In this document: one piece after another, positions 1-7,617 of the stretch | How positions within the stretch are numbered: the first letter of the stretch is position 1 | Layout: each line of letters opens with the position of its first letter | From: Myxococcales bacterium | GTDB lineage: Bacteria; Myxococcota_A; Polyangia; Polyangiales; Ga0077539 | Assembly (NCBI GenBank): GCA_013298625.1 | Contig: JAAFIF010000036.1 | Location: 1-64,000, forward strand | Reading direction: 5' to 3' | Length of the DNA: 64,000 nucleotides | The notes under the pieces: model-generated | What the model was told of the DNA's origin: nothing | Database searches by the model: none | The model's input: only the letters and a program-made list of their open reading frames with translations | Program-made: the position numbers and the translations under genes

Positions 1-581
1 GGTGGTCGACAATGCGTCACCGGTTAGGCCAGGCGAACGCCTCGCCCGCTCCGCGACGCTGCGTCGCGCAAAGGCCGGAGGCTTGTCCTCTGGCCGTGCG
101 TCCACGGAGCGTTTCTGCCGCGCGTCGCACGGCTTGCCCTCTGGCCGCGCGCCCAACGGGCTCGTTGCCGCGCGACGCGCAGCTCGTCCTCTGGCCGTGC
201 GTCCACGGGGCGTTTCTGCCGCGCGTCGTGTTGGCCGCCGTGAGTCCACCGGGCTCGTTGTTGCGCATCTCGTGGGTGGGGGAGGGGGGCACACGAAGCG
301 GCTCTGCCAACTGTGTTGGCAGGTGAGTCGTCGCGCGAGGCGGGGGATCGCCCAGAGAAAACGCGAGAATCCCGCGAGAAACTCAGGGGCGAAGCGCGGG
401 CCCGGCGATTGCTTTTCTCACCGTGAGAGTGCGGGCGAAAGGGTTTGACCCTTCTGTCCGCGGGTCGGTAACGTAGGCGCCCACTGAGCGTTCGCCGGTG
501 TTTCGTGCACCGGACTGACCGCGCAGAGAGTGTCGAAAGAGAGGGCCGCTGTAACCGCGGCCGTCGGAGGCAAGAGAAGCG
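1..581. other. Intergenic region with no convincing gene
   Basis: I see no frame here that looks like a real protein: the open frames on both strands are Arg/Ala/Gly-rich strings typical of non-coding GC-rich DNA. The first part (about 84-280) is made of imperfect tandem units. The last 20 bases carry the ribosome binding site GGAGG (566-570) of the lipoprotein gene that starts at 582. A leader or promoter for that gene must lie in this stretch but I cannot identify it. Confidence 0.6.
84..280. repeat. Imperfect tandem repeat, period about 50 bp
   Basis: The core CCTCTGGCCG begins at 87, 138 and 188, giving spacings of 51 and 50. Units 1 and 3 are almost identical through TGCGTCCACGG(A/G)GCG and the following TTTCTGCCGCGCGTCG. 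Units 2 and 4 share GGGCTCGTTG and are about 93 bp apart, so the fourth unit (from about 232) seems shortened by roughly 7 bp. The units therefore alternate in type (A-B-A-B). No function is evident. Confidence 0.65.
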
Positions 582-2546
582 ATGATCGTGGCGCGAAAGA
601 GAGCTGGCGGAGTGAGATCCGCGCTCGCCGTCGTTGGAGCGATGGGCGCAGTCGCGCTTGGCTGTCTGGATCGACCGGTGGCCGCCGTTGTTCCGGTGGT
701 GCAGTCGGGCGTGTCCGAGGTGGTCAAGAACGAGGGCGTCGAGAAGGTCGACCTGCTCATGGTCGTCGATAACTCGGGCTCGATGGCCGAGAATCAGGCG
801 AACATCATGGCGCAGCTCGGTCCGCTCATCGACCAGCTGACCAACCCTCCCTGCATCTCGCGCAGCACGCCCGGCGGAGGCACGCCGCACACGTGCATGG
901 CGGGCAACATGGACGACGTCCCTGCGTACCCCGCGGTGAAGGACCTTCACGTGGGCGTGATCTCGACGGACCTCGGGACGCCTGGGTTCATGGTCCCCGG
1001 CTGCGACGACACGGACCGCGGCGACAACGGGTTGCTCAACCCGATCCGCAGCGGCTTCGCGCTGCAGACGCACTTGCCGTGGGCCCCGCGTCGTCCGAAC
1101 GCGGTGACCGCGCCTGCGGGCTTCCGCCCCGCCGCGTGCACCAACGACATCAACCAGTTTCCGAGCTTCATCACGTTCTGCTCGAACGCTGCCGACGCGT
1201 CCTGCGACGTCCCGGGGATGAACGCGTCGACGCGCGACCCGATGGTGTTCGCCGACTGGTTCAAGTGCAACGCGGGCATCTTCATCAACGGCTGCGGCCT
1301 CGAAGCGCAGCTCGAGTCCGTGTGGCGCGCGCTGGTCGAGAACGACGCGCGCGCGGTGCCGGGCAACACGTCGCCCAACGCGGGCTTCCTCCGCGAAGAC
1401 GCGCTGCTCGCGATCGTGATGCTGTCGGACGAAGAAGACGGCTCGGTGCGTGACTGCAATCACGACAACGGGTTCTCTGCGGCCGCGGGCGGCTCCTGCA
1501 CGGACGCCAAGGACGTGTACAACACGGCATCGGGCGCCTGGGCGCACCCGACCAACCCGGACCTGCGCTTCTACCTCTACACGCCGGGCGACTCGCGCGA
1601 CCCGAACTGGAACCTCGATCGCTACGTCAACACGGTCCCCTCCACCCCGGCCAACGCCGCGACCCGGTGGAACAAGGACCTCCTCTCGCTCAAGCCCGGA
1701 CGCCCCGAGCGCATCATCTTCGCGGCGATCGCCGGCGTTCCGCTGAACATCCAGACGACCATGTCTGGTGGCAACACCGTGATCAACTGGGACTCGCTGC
1801 TCGGCGCCCCGGCCGCTGGCAACCCCAACGACTTCCTCGGTCGCGACTCGAGCATGTCTGCCAGCGGTATGCAGGAGACGGCTGGTCCGTTCTCGATGCG
1901 CGCCGCCAACATGGACCCGATGTGCTCGCACGTCGTGCCCGCGTGCCGCCGCCAGGGCAGCACGTACGACATGACCCGTCCGTGCTCGAACGCGCAGTAC
2001 ATGGCCTTCCCGTCGCGCCGCATCGTCGAGATCGCGCGTCGCTTCGACGAGGCCCCGCTCTGCGGCGGCCAGGCGTGCCGCAACGGCGTCGTGACGTCGA
2101 TCTGCTCGACGAACTTCGGCGTCGCGATGCGCACCATCGTGCAGAAGATCTCTGCGCGTCTCACGGGCAAGTGCCTGCCCCGCGTGCTTCAGGTCACGCC
2201 TGACTCCGCGGGCAACAACACGGTCTCGTGCCTCGTGCGCGAGATCCTCCCGGTCGGAACGGCCACCTGCGACACGACCCGCGGCCGCCGCGTGCCCGAG
2301 CTCGACGCGGATCGCACCTTCGTCGACGCAGAAGGAACGCACACGGTCTGCGACATCAACCAGATCGCCACCAACCCGATGACGATGAGCCCGATCAGCA
2401 CGGATCCGGGCTGGTACTACGACCGCTCGGTGGATCCGCAGAACCCGACCTGCACGCAGCGCATCTCGTTCACTGGCTCGGGCGCGCCCGGACCGGGGAC
2501 CACGACGCGCCTCGAGTGCATCCAGAGCGTCGGAACGGGCAGCTGA
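582..2546 (+). CDS. Secreted vWA-domain lipoprotein
   Basis: A 654-residue exported protein. The start is supported by GGAGG eleven bases upstream. The N-terminus has basic residues, then a hydrophobic stretch ending in ALGC (Cys28), a plausible though not perfect lipobox. A von Willebrand A domain begins at about residue 55 with the metal-binding DNSGS motif (Asp63, Ser65, Ser67), and a later strand ending in MLSDEED fits the family's second acidic position. The protein has many cysteine pairs (for example around DAPLCGG-type loops in the second half), fitting a disulfide-rich surface protein. Such proteins are common in Myxococcota and are thought to mediate adhesion or metal-dependent ligand binding; the ligand here is unknown. 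It is followed by hairpins and converges on the HerA-like gene. Confidence 0.85.
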   Translation: MIVARKRAGGVRSALAVVGAMGAVALGCLDRPVAAVVPVVQSGVSEVVKNEGVEKVDLLMVVDNSGSMAENQANIMAQLGPLIDQLTNPPCISRSTPGGGTPHTCMAGNMDDVPAYPAVKDLHVGVISTDLGTPGFMVPGCDDTDRGDNGLLNPIRSGFALQTHLPWAPRRPNAVTAPAGFRPAACTNDINQFPSFITFCSNAADASCDVPGMNASTRDPMVFADWFKCNAGIFINGCGLEAQLESVWRALVENDARAVPGNTSPNAGFLREDALLAIVMLSDEEDGSVRDCNHDNGFSAAAGGSCTDAKDVYNTASGAWAHPTNPDLRFYLYTPGDSRDPNWNLDRYVNTVPSTPANAATRWNKDLLSLKPGRPERIIFAAIAGVPLNIQTTMSGGNTVINWDSLLGAPAAGNPNDFLGRDSSMSASGMQETAGPFSMRAANMDPMCSHVVPACRRQGSTYDMTRPCSNAQYMAFPSRRIVEIARRFDEAPLCGGQACRNGVVTSICSTNFGVAMRTIVQKISARLTGKCLPRVLQVTPDSAGNNTVSCLVREILPVGTATCDTTRGRRVPELDADRTFVDAEGTHTVCDINQIATNPMTMSPISTDPGWYYDRSVDPQNPTCTQRISFTGSGAPGPGTTTRLECIQSVGTGS

Positions 2547-2658
2547 GCCCGTAGCTGACACGAGGGCGGGGACAACGAAGGCGACGGTGAGCGGAGAGCT
2601 CATCGCCGCCTTCGGTGCATTTGGGCGGGCGCGAGGAGGCGCGAGGGTGCGCGAGGGG

Positions 2659-2680
2659 GCGCGCCATCAAGATGGCGCGC
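2659..2680. terminator. Hairpin, candidate bidirectional terminator
   Basis: A perfect 9-bp inverted repeat (GCGCGCCAT / ATGGCGCGC) closes a CAAG tetraloop. It lies between the convergent ends of the vWA lipoprotein and the HerA-like ATPase, where a bidirectional terminator is expected. There is no U-tract, as is usual for GC-rich bacteria. Confidence 0.5.
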
Positions 2681-2704
2681 TTGCGCGTGGCAGAGCCAAC
2701 GAGC

Positions 2705-2724
2705 GCCCTGGCATCCGCCAGGGC
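2705..2724. terminator. Second hairpin in the convergent gap
   Basis: A perfect 8-bp stem GCCCTGGC / GCCAGGGC closes an ATCC loop, 25 bp after the first hairpin. Two or three closely spaced stable hairpins between convergent genes fit a terminator cluster. Confidence 0.5.
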
Positions 2725-2849
2725 TGAGGCAACCGGGAGTTCGCTCTGAATCACCAGCACTTCAGCGCGCACGAGCGGCGCAGCGCAGATGCTGACCTGC
2801 CTCAGCTCGGGCTTCATGCCCGAGCGCTTGTCGGCCGTGCCGCACGCGA

Positions 2850-2872
2850 GCGCGCCAGCGTTGATGGCGCGC
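2850..2872. terminator. Third hairpin, next to the stop of the minus-strand gene
   Basis: An 8-bp stem GCGCGCCA / TGGCGCGC with a 7-base loop, 38 bp beyond the stop codon of the minus-strand ATPase gene. Its arms match those of the hairpin at 2659-2680, so the two could also pair with each other. Confidence 0.45.
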
Positions 2873-2910
2873 CGAAGTCCCGCTTGTGCGCAGTCGCCAC
2901 GCGGGCGTCC

Positions 2911-4305
2911 CTACCCTTTGCTCGCGCGGCGCAGCTCGGCGCGCGTGAGCGGCCCGCGCAGCCACGCGATGGTCTGCCGCGGTTGAACGAGCCGCGTCCC
3001 AGCCTCTCCCTGGTGCACGTTGCGCGCGAGGAACCAGCGTTTTCCCAGGCGCTTCACGCTGTCCGAGAGGGCGCGCTTGCTGGTGCGCTCGCTCGCCGCG
3101 GCGTCGGACTCGCACAGCCCGTCGACGACGCGCTCGCGGTCGGCGTCGGTCTGCAGCCGCCCGATGAACCACAGCCCTGCGTTCGAGAGCGCGCGGTAGT
3201 CGAGGTCCATGGGGTTTTGCGTCGCGAGCACCATGCCGACGCCGAAGGCGCGCGCTTGCTTCATCAGCGCGACGAGCGGGCGCTTCGTGGGGGGATTCGC
3301 TGGGTGCGGCGGGAGCATTCCGTAGAGCTCGTCGAGCACGACGAGGGCTTTGAGCGTGGAGGTTCCGGGAAGAGAGCGGACGTAAGCGAGGGTCTCGTCG
3401 AGCACGAGGCCGAGCACGAGCGAGCGTTCGACGTCGTCGAGGTGGGCGACGCTCACGACCACCGCGGGCACGCGGCCGTCGTCGCTGCGCAGCCACGACG
3501 CCACGTCGAGCGCCGCGCCTGTGCGCCACGAGGCGAAGCTGGGCGACGCGACGAGGGCGTTGAGCGCGGCGGCGAGCGCGTTGCGATCTTTCTTCGAGAT
3601 GAAGCGATCGATGGGCATCGCGCCGATGTGCTCGATGGGCGGCGCTTCGAGGTCGCGCATGAGCGCGGGCAGGTCCGCGCTGAGCCCTTCGCGCAAGCGT
3701 CGCTCGGCGAGGACCGAGAGCACGACGTGCTCGCGAGAGCGCGCGGGGTCGGCGTCGCGACCGAGCACGCGCAGGACGAGCGAGACGGCGGAGGCGAGGC
3801 TGTCGCGCGCGGACTCTTCGTCGGTGTCCCAGAGCGCAGAGCGGCGCTCGAGCGACGAGAGCAGGTGAACGGGCTCGGCCGCGGTGGTGGCCGGCGTGAG
3901 CACGCGCACGCGGGTGCGGGCGTTGAACGCCTCCACGTCGGCGGCGGTGATGTTGGCGCGAGCGAGCCCGGCGTCGCGGGCGCGGCAGAGGGACTCGGTG
4001 TGAGCTTCGATCGACTGGCCCTCGGCGGTCACGCTGGCGGCGTCCACCCACGGAGCGAACGCCGCAGGGGCGCCGGGCGCGAACGTGAGCAAGAGGTTGG
4101 TCAAATCTCCCTTCACGTCGACCATCAGCACCGGAACGCCCGCTCTCAGCGCCTCTTCGACGAGCACGAAGAGCAGCCCGGTCTTTCCGCTCCCGGTCAT
4201 TCCGGTGACGACAGCGTGGGTGACGAGCTCGTGAGGGCGAATCGAATATGATTCGTGCGCGCCTTCGCCAGAGAGCGGCAGCGCTCGGCCGATGGTGAGT
4301 GCCAT
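2911..4305 (-). CDS. HerA/DUF87-type ATPase
   Basis: A 464-residue P-loop ATPase of the FtsK/HerA superfamily. From the ATG at 4305, Walker A GMTGSGKT is at residues 35-42 and the Walker B strand LVVLDEL lies near residue 317, followed by a region (VLATQNPMDLDYRAL) with the sensor-type ATQNP signature of HerA/VirB4 proteins. The frame stays open upstream to 4422, but that extension is not protein-like and would run into a dispersed repeat; AGGAGT sits eleven bases before the 4305 ATG, so I chose that start. HerA proteins are hexameric DNA translocases that often work with a NurA nuclease; no NurA is nearby, so the partner is unknown. The substrate is inferred to be DNA. Confidence 0.8.
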   Translation of the reverse strand: MALTIGRALPLSGEGAHESYSIRPHELVTHAVVTGMTGSGKTGLLFVLVEEALRAGVPVLMVDVKGDLTNLLLTFAPGAPAAFAPWVDAASVTAEGQSIEAHTESLCRARDAGLARANITAADVEAFNARTRVRVLTPATTAAEPVHLLSSLERRSALWDTDEESARDSLASAVSLVLRVLGRDADPARSREHVVLSVLAERRLREGLSADLPALMRDLEAPPIEHIGAMPIDRFISKKDRNALAAALNALVASPSFASWRTGAALDVASWLRSDDGRVPAVVVSVAHLDDVERSLVLGLVLDETLAYVRSLPGTSTLKALVVLDELYGMLPPHPANPPTKRPLVALMKQARAFGVGMVLATQNPMDLDYRALSNAGLWFIGRLQTDADRERVVDGLCESDAAASERTSKRALSDSVKRLGKRWFLARNVHQGEAGTRLVQPRQTIAWLRGPLTRAELRRASKG

Positions 4306-4353
4306 GAATGGGGTGACTCCTGTGGTGCGGTCGGAGCGCGCGGCGATGAATGA

Positions 4354-4477
4354 TACCGCGCCCGCGACGAGCGTCGAAGACGCGCGGAGCGGAACAGGTG
4401 TTGGAAAGACCGTTGAAATCAAGTCAAACCACTGCCGCGCATTGGGAAAACTACGAACCCCGTCGCGGTAGTGGTTT
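4354..4477 (-). repeat. Dispersed structured repeat, copy A
   Basis: Read on the minus strand it runs from AAACCACTACCGCG to CGCGGTA and is about 124 bp long. It starts 3 bp beyond the stop codon of the gene at 4481-5344, in the same orientation. The first half folds into a hairpin (AAACCACTACCGCG pairs with CGCGGCAGTGGTTT, one mismatch). The second half holds the segment CCGCTCCGCGCGTCTTCGAC, identical in all three copies, including the mini-stem GCGTC-TTC-GACGC. Its two ends are TACCGCG and CGCGGTA, like terminal inverted repeats. Confidence 0.85.
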
Positions 4478-4480
4478 AGC

Positions 4481-5344
4481 TCACTTCTTCTCGTCGTAGG
4501 GGCGGTCCGAGGGCTCTTCGGGCACGAGCGGTCGCGCGGGGCTCACGGGCTTGGCGTCGGGTGTGGGCGCGGGCGCGGGCTTCGGCGCGCTGTCCGCGTC
4601 GGGGGCGTCGTCTTTCTTGCTCCTCGTTCCGACGACATACAGCGTGGGGGTGAGCTTGTCGGCGTCGCCGTCGTTGCGGCGGACGAAGGCGACCGCTGCG
4701 CGCAGCTCGTTGTACGCGCGCTGGAGCAGCGCTGCGACCTTGCTGCGCTGTAGCAGCCTCGGCGCGAGCTCGGGGTTGCCGAGGTTGCGCTGCGTGAGCG
4801 CGTTGGTGAGCCGCACGACGAGGACTTCGGCGCGGCGGACGGTGTTCGAATCGACGACGCCTCCTTCGGACTGAAAGGGCGCGACCATCGTGACGAGCGC
4901 GCCGAGGTCGTTGATGAGATCGCGGTGTCCGACGCCAGCGCGGATTCGTTGAACGTTCTCGAGCGAGAGCTTTCCTCGGCGCGCGAGCAGCGCGGCGCCT
5001 TCGAGCAGCTCTTCGCGCACGGGGCGGGCTTCTTCGAGGTCTTTGTCGAACGTGGACGTCCCGGGCTGCAGCGCCTCGACGCGAAAGTTCGTTTGCTGCA
5101 GCGCGAGCGCGAGCGTGGGGAGCCGCTCGATGGCCGCGCGGTCGATCGTGGGCAGCGAGGCGATGAGCTCGTTGAACGGCTGCGTGCTCTGGACGGCAGC
5201 CTGAACGACGGCCGCGGCGAAGTTGGCGTCCATGTTGTACGGGCCGACCGACTGGGGCTCGATTCGTTCGAGCTCGGGCTGCAGGGATTCGAGGGCGGCG
5301 TGGTGAGCGGCGAGAGAGGTCGAGGGGCTTTCGATGTTGTTCAT
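4481..5344 (-). CDS. Uncharacterised helical protein with disordered tail
   Basis: A 287-residue protein I do not recognise. There is no signal peptide or membrane segment. Residues 1 to about 225 look mostly alpha-helical; the last 60 are a Pro/Ala/Lys/Asp-rich, probably disordered tail (PAPAPTPDAKP). A GTG four codons upstream at 5356 is an alternative start; neither has a strong ribosome binding site. The upstream 240 bp, between this gene and the LuxR-like regulator gene on the same strand, carries three CGCGAGGT direct repeats and probably the promoter. Copy A of the dispersed repeat begins 3 bp after its stop codon. Confidence 0.65.
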   Translation of the reverse strand: MNNIESPSTSLAAHHAALESLQPELERIEPQSVGPYNMDANFAAAVVQAAVQSTQPFNELIASLPTIDRAAIERLPTLALALQQTNFRVEALQPGTSTFDKDLEEARPVREELLEGAALLARRGKLSLENVQRIRAGVGHRDLINDLGALVTMVAPFQSEGGVVDSNTVRRAEVLVVRLTNALTQRNLGNPELAPRLLQRSKVAALLQRAYNELRAAVAFVRRNDGDADKLTPTLYVVGTRSKKDDAPDADSAPKPAPAPTPDAKPVSPARPLVPEEPSDRPYDEKK

Positions 5345-5581
5345 GGTGTGACTCACGTTTTCTGATGGGTTGGGGGTGGTGGTTGAAACGGACCCGCGAG
5401 GTTGGTGCGGGCTCGCGAGGTCATCCGCGGTGCTCGCGGCATGTTGCGTGGGCTTCGCGAGGTCCTTTCGGGCGCATCCAGCCGGTCATGGATAGGTCGC
5501 GACCCCGATCTAGAAGCGGAACCACTGCGGATTCGGCTTCGCGACCCCTGTGAGAGGATCAGCGTGACGCCTGAGATGGAG

Positions 5582-6304
5582 TCACGAAGTCTCCGCGAGA
5601 GCGTCGGAGGCTTCGGGGAGGGGTCGCGAGGCACTCTCGGCCGTGGAGAAGTGCTGCGAGAGAGCTGCGGAGGTCTTCCAGAAGAGATCGACGAGCAGGT
5701 CGTGGGTGGTGGAGGTTTCGGCGGAGGCGTGAAGGCGAGCGACGCGTTTGTCGAAGGCGCTGGCGGTGATGGAGAGCCTATCGGCGGCTTCTTTCGACGA
5801 GTGGCCCGAGAGCAAGAGGTAGAGGGCGTCGAGCTCGGCGTCGGCGAGGTCTGCGATCGAGTCACGGGCTGGGCTCGCGCGTCTCGCGCGGAGCTCGACG
5901 GACGATCGGCGCTTGGGCGCGCTGCGGGTCGAGAGCAGCGCGTCGATGAGCAAAATCGTGGGGTCGATGGCCGCGAGAAAGCTCGGAATCACCTGCGCGA
6001 GCGAGGACGGAGAAGCGTGAAAGACCGTGGGCGCGGCGGATTCATCGGGCGGCGGGCGCTCGTCTCGGGCTAGCACGAGCACGGGAGTAGACGGCGAAAC
6101 GCCGGCAAACGCGCGCCAATCGCTGAGCGAGTCGTGTGCGTCGAGGACGAGCGCCGACGGCGGCGCGCGGCGTCGTGAGCGGAGCGCGCGCGATGGAGCG
6201 GGGGACGCAGCGACGAACGTGGCCTTCGCGAGCAAGAGCGAGCGATGGCGCAGCAGCGGGCGAACGTGCGGAGCGTGGTCCGAGACCAACAGGTGTGCCG
6301 TCAT
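5582..6304 (-). CDS. LuxR-like response regulator with degenerate receiver
   Basis: About 240 residues. The C-terminal part (DLADAELDALYLLLSGHSSKEAADRLSITA, given here in two pieces: DLADAELDALYLLL and SGHSSKEAADRLSITA) fits the LuxR-type helix-turn-helix consensus of LT-x-x-E followed by a KEIA-type turn. The N-terminal half begins like a receiver (TAHLLVSDHAPHVRPLL) but the phosphoacceptor region is not clear, so phosphorylation control is doubtful. The frame is open to 6436 upstream, but the ATG at 6304 begins the recognisable part; no good ribosome binding site was seen. It precedes the unknown gene at 4481-5344 on the same strand and could regulate it. Confidence 0.55.
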   Translation of the reverse strand: MTAHLLVSDHAPHVRPLLRHRSLLLAKATFVAASPAPSRALRSRRRAPPSALVLDAHDSLSDWRAFAGVSPSTPVLVLARDERPPPDESAAPTVFHASPSSLAQVIPSFLAAIDPTILLIDALLSTRSAPKRRSSVELRARRASPARDSIADLADAELDALYLLLSGHSSKEAADRLSITASAFDKRVARLHASAETSTTHDLLVDLFWKTSAALSQHFSTAESASRPLPEASDALAETS

Positions 6305-6627
6305 GCGCGGGCCTATCAGCGTGGCCGATGCGAAGTTGCGTGGGGAGTGACGATTTTGTGTCAGGCGCGGAGGGTTGGTGCCGTGACCGGGAAATCTTGG
6401 AGAAACTGGTGATAGAAGTACCCGTTGAGCGGGCAAGGGGTGAGCGGCAGGCTCGGGTATCGCGCGGTGGCGCAGTGAGGATTCGGGTGCGGTGGATGAT
6501 TGCGCCTACGGGACGAGCGAGAGAGCGAATGGGCGGGGCGGCGCGCGTGCGTGGTTGCTCGGTCCGCGGCGAGGCGGGTACAGTGCCGGCAAAGGGGCGG
6601 TTCGCCCACGTTCGGAGGGATGAAACG
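6305..6627. other. Intergenic stretch before the interrupted lipoprotein gene
   Basis: No convincing gene. GGAGGG at 6614-6619 is the ribosome binding site for the lipoprotein start at 6628. On the minus strand the frame ending near 6361 has a short protein-like tail (LNGYFYHQFLQDFP), which could be the remnant of a lost gene, but nothing upstream of it supports that. Confidence 0.5.
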
Positions 6628-6955
6628 ATGCCGAAGCACTCTGGATGGCAGTGGTGGTTGGTGATGAGCGTCTCGGGCCTCGTCGCGTGTGGAAACGGCA
6701 CCCGACCGTCGGATGACGGCGGAAGCGGCAGTGAAGGCGCGGCGACGGATGTCATTCGTCCGCCGAATTCTCGGTATTGCCCGCTCTTCGCCGGGACCGA
6801 CAGAGGCGCGCTTCGCATCATCGCGGGACGCGCGACGGATCTGCCGTTCGCTTGGCGGATCCTGTGTCATCCGAACATGCGTGCCGGTGATCCGTGCCGA
6901 GCCAACGGAAACGAGCTCGGTGTGTGCGTGTGGACTTCGAGTACGAGAGTAGCAG
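6628..6955 (+). pseudogene. Lipoprotein gene cut off by an insertion sequence
   Basis: The frame begins with a textbook lipoprotein signal: basic start, hydrophobic core and LVAC lipobox, then a low-complexity Gly/Ser linker and a cysteine-containing domain (RYCPLF..., RILCHP..., CRANG...). GGAGGG lies eight bases upstream of the ATG. The reading frame stays open to 7209, but from about 6956 the DNA is transposase sequence read in the wrong frame, so the native C-terminus is missing. I infer that an IS5-type element inserted here and later decayed. The exact junction is uncertain to within some tens of bases. Confidence 0.65.
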
Positions 6956-6958
6956 AGC

Positions 6959-7526
6959 GGTGTCTAGGATCGCCTTCACGAACTTCTGCTCGACCAACTC
7001 CAGGGCGCCAAGAAGCCCGACTGGAGTGCAGGCGTCCTCGACTATTCGTCGGTGCCAGCACAATGGGGGCGAACCCACCGGGAAAGAGCCGACGGATCGC
7101 GCGCGGCTCAGTACAACGCACCAGGTCGTCACCGACCGGCAAGGACTCCCGCTCTGCCCGCCGAACATCACCGCGGCCAACGTCAACGACAGCACGACGC
7201 TCCGCATGATGCTCGCGCGGATCAAGCCTGTCGCAGGACGCGTCGGCAGACCGCAACGGCGGCCCAAACAGCTGCACGCAGACAGAGGGGACCACTCCAA
7301 GAGCAACTCGCTTCACGTGCGCGTGCATCGCATCGGCTGCCGCATCGTGTGCCCGATGATCGAGAGCAGCGAGCGCCTCGGACGCAAGCGATGGGTCGTG
7401 GAGCGCACCATCGCTTGGCTTCATCGATTTCGCCGCTTGCTCGTTCGGTGCGAGCGTCGAGCCGACATTCATCAGGCGTTCCCGAAGCTCGCCAGCTGCT
7501 GCATCCTCTTGCGAGCTATGAACTGA
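6959..7526 (+). pseudogene. Decayed IS5-family (IS427-like) transposase, C-terminal part
   Basis: Two frames together give the C-terminal two thirds of an IS5-type DDE transposase. From about 6959 one frame reads V-stop-DRLHELLLDQLQG then DWSAGVLDYSSVPA, where the stop is TAG in place of the family's Trp codon TGG. At about 7057 the homology jumps one frame and continues NGGEPTGKEPTDRA, ADRG, and ERLGRKRWVVERTIAWLHRF to the end at 7526. The N-terminal DNA-binding part is absent. So the gene has a truncation, an amber codon and a one-base frameshift and cannot be active. GGTTTTGAAACCATCTCTTA at 7529-7548 resembles the right terminal repeat and TTA target of this group. Confidence 0.85.
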
Positions 7527-7548
7527 CGGTTTTGAAACCATCTCTTAG
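6959..7548 (+). mobile_element. IS5-type insertion sequence remnant
   Basis: The remnant is bounded on the left by the truncated lipoprotein gene and on the right by a terminal-repeat-like sequence ending in CTTAG at about 7544-7548. The left end and the first part of the transposase are missing, so the element was truncated as well as mutated. Exact ends are inferred. Confidence 0.65.
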
Positions 7549-7617
7549 TCAAAACGCCGAAGCGATGGTCGCTTCGGAGCCAGATAGACAGCGATAGAAG
7601 TAGAGCGGGAGTGTTCG

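Noticed and set aside
24..2603. A long minus-strand frame over the vWA lipoprotein gene
   Set aside because: Its composition is antisense-like; the plus strand has a signal peptide, MIDAS motif and a good ribosome binding site.
6361..6870. A minus-strand frame with a protein-like C-terminus (LNGYFYHQFLQDFP)
   Set aside because: Only the last 25 residues look natural; the rest is not protein-like and the start has no support. It may be a remnant of a lost gene, but I cannot show it.
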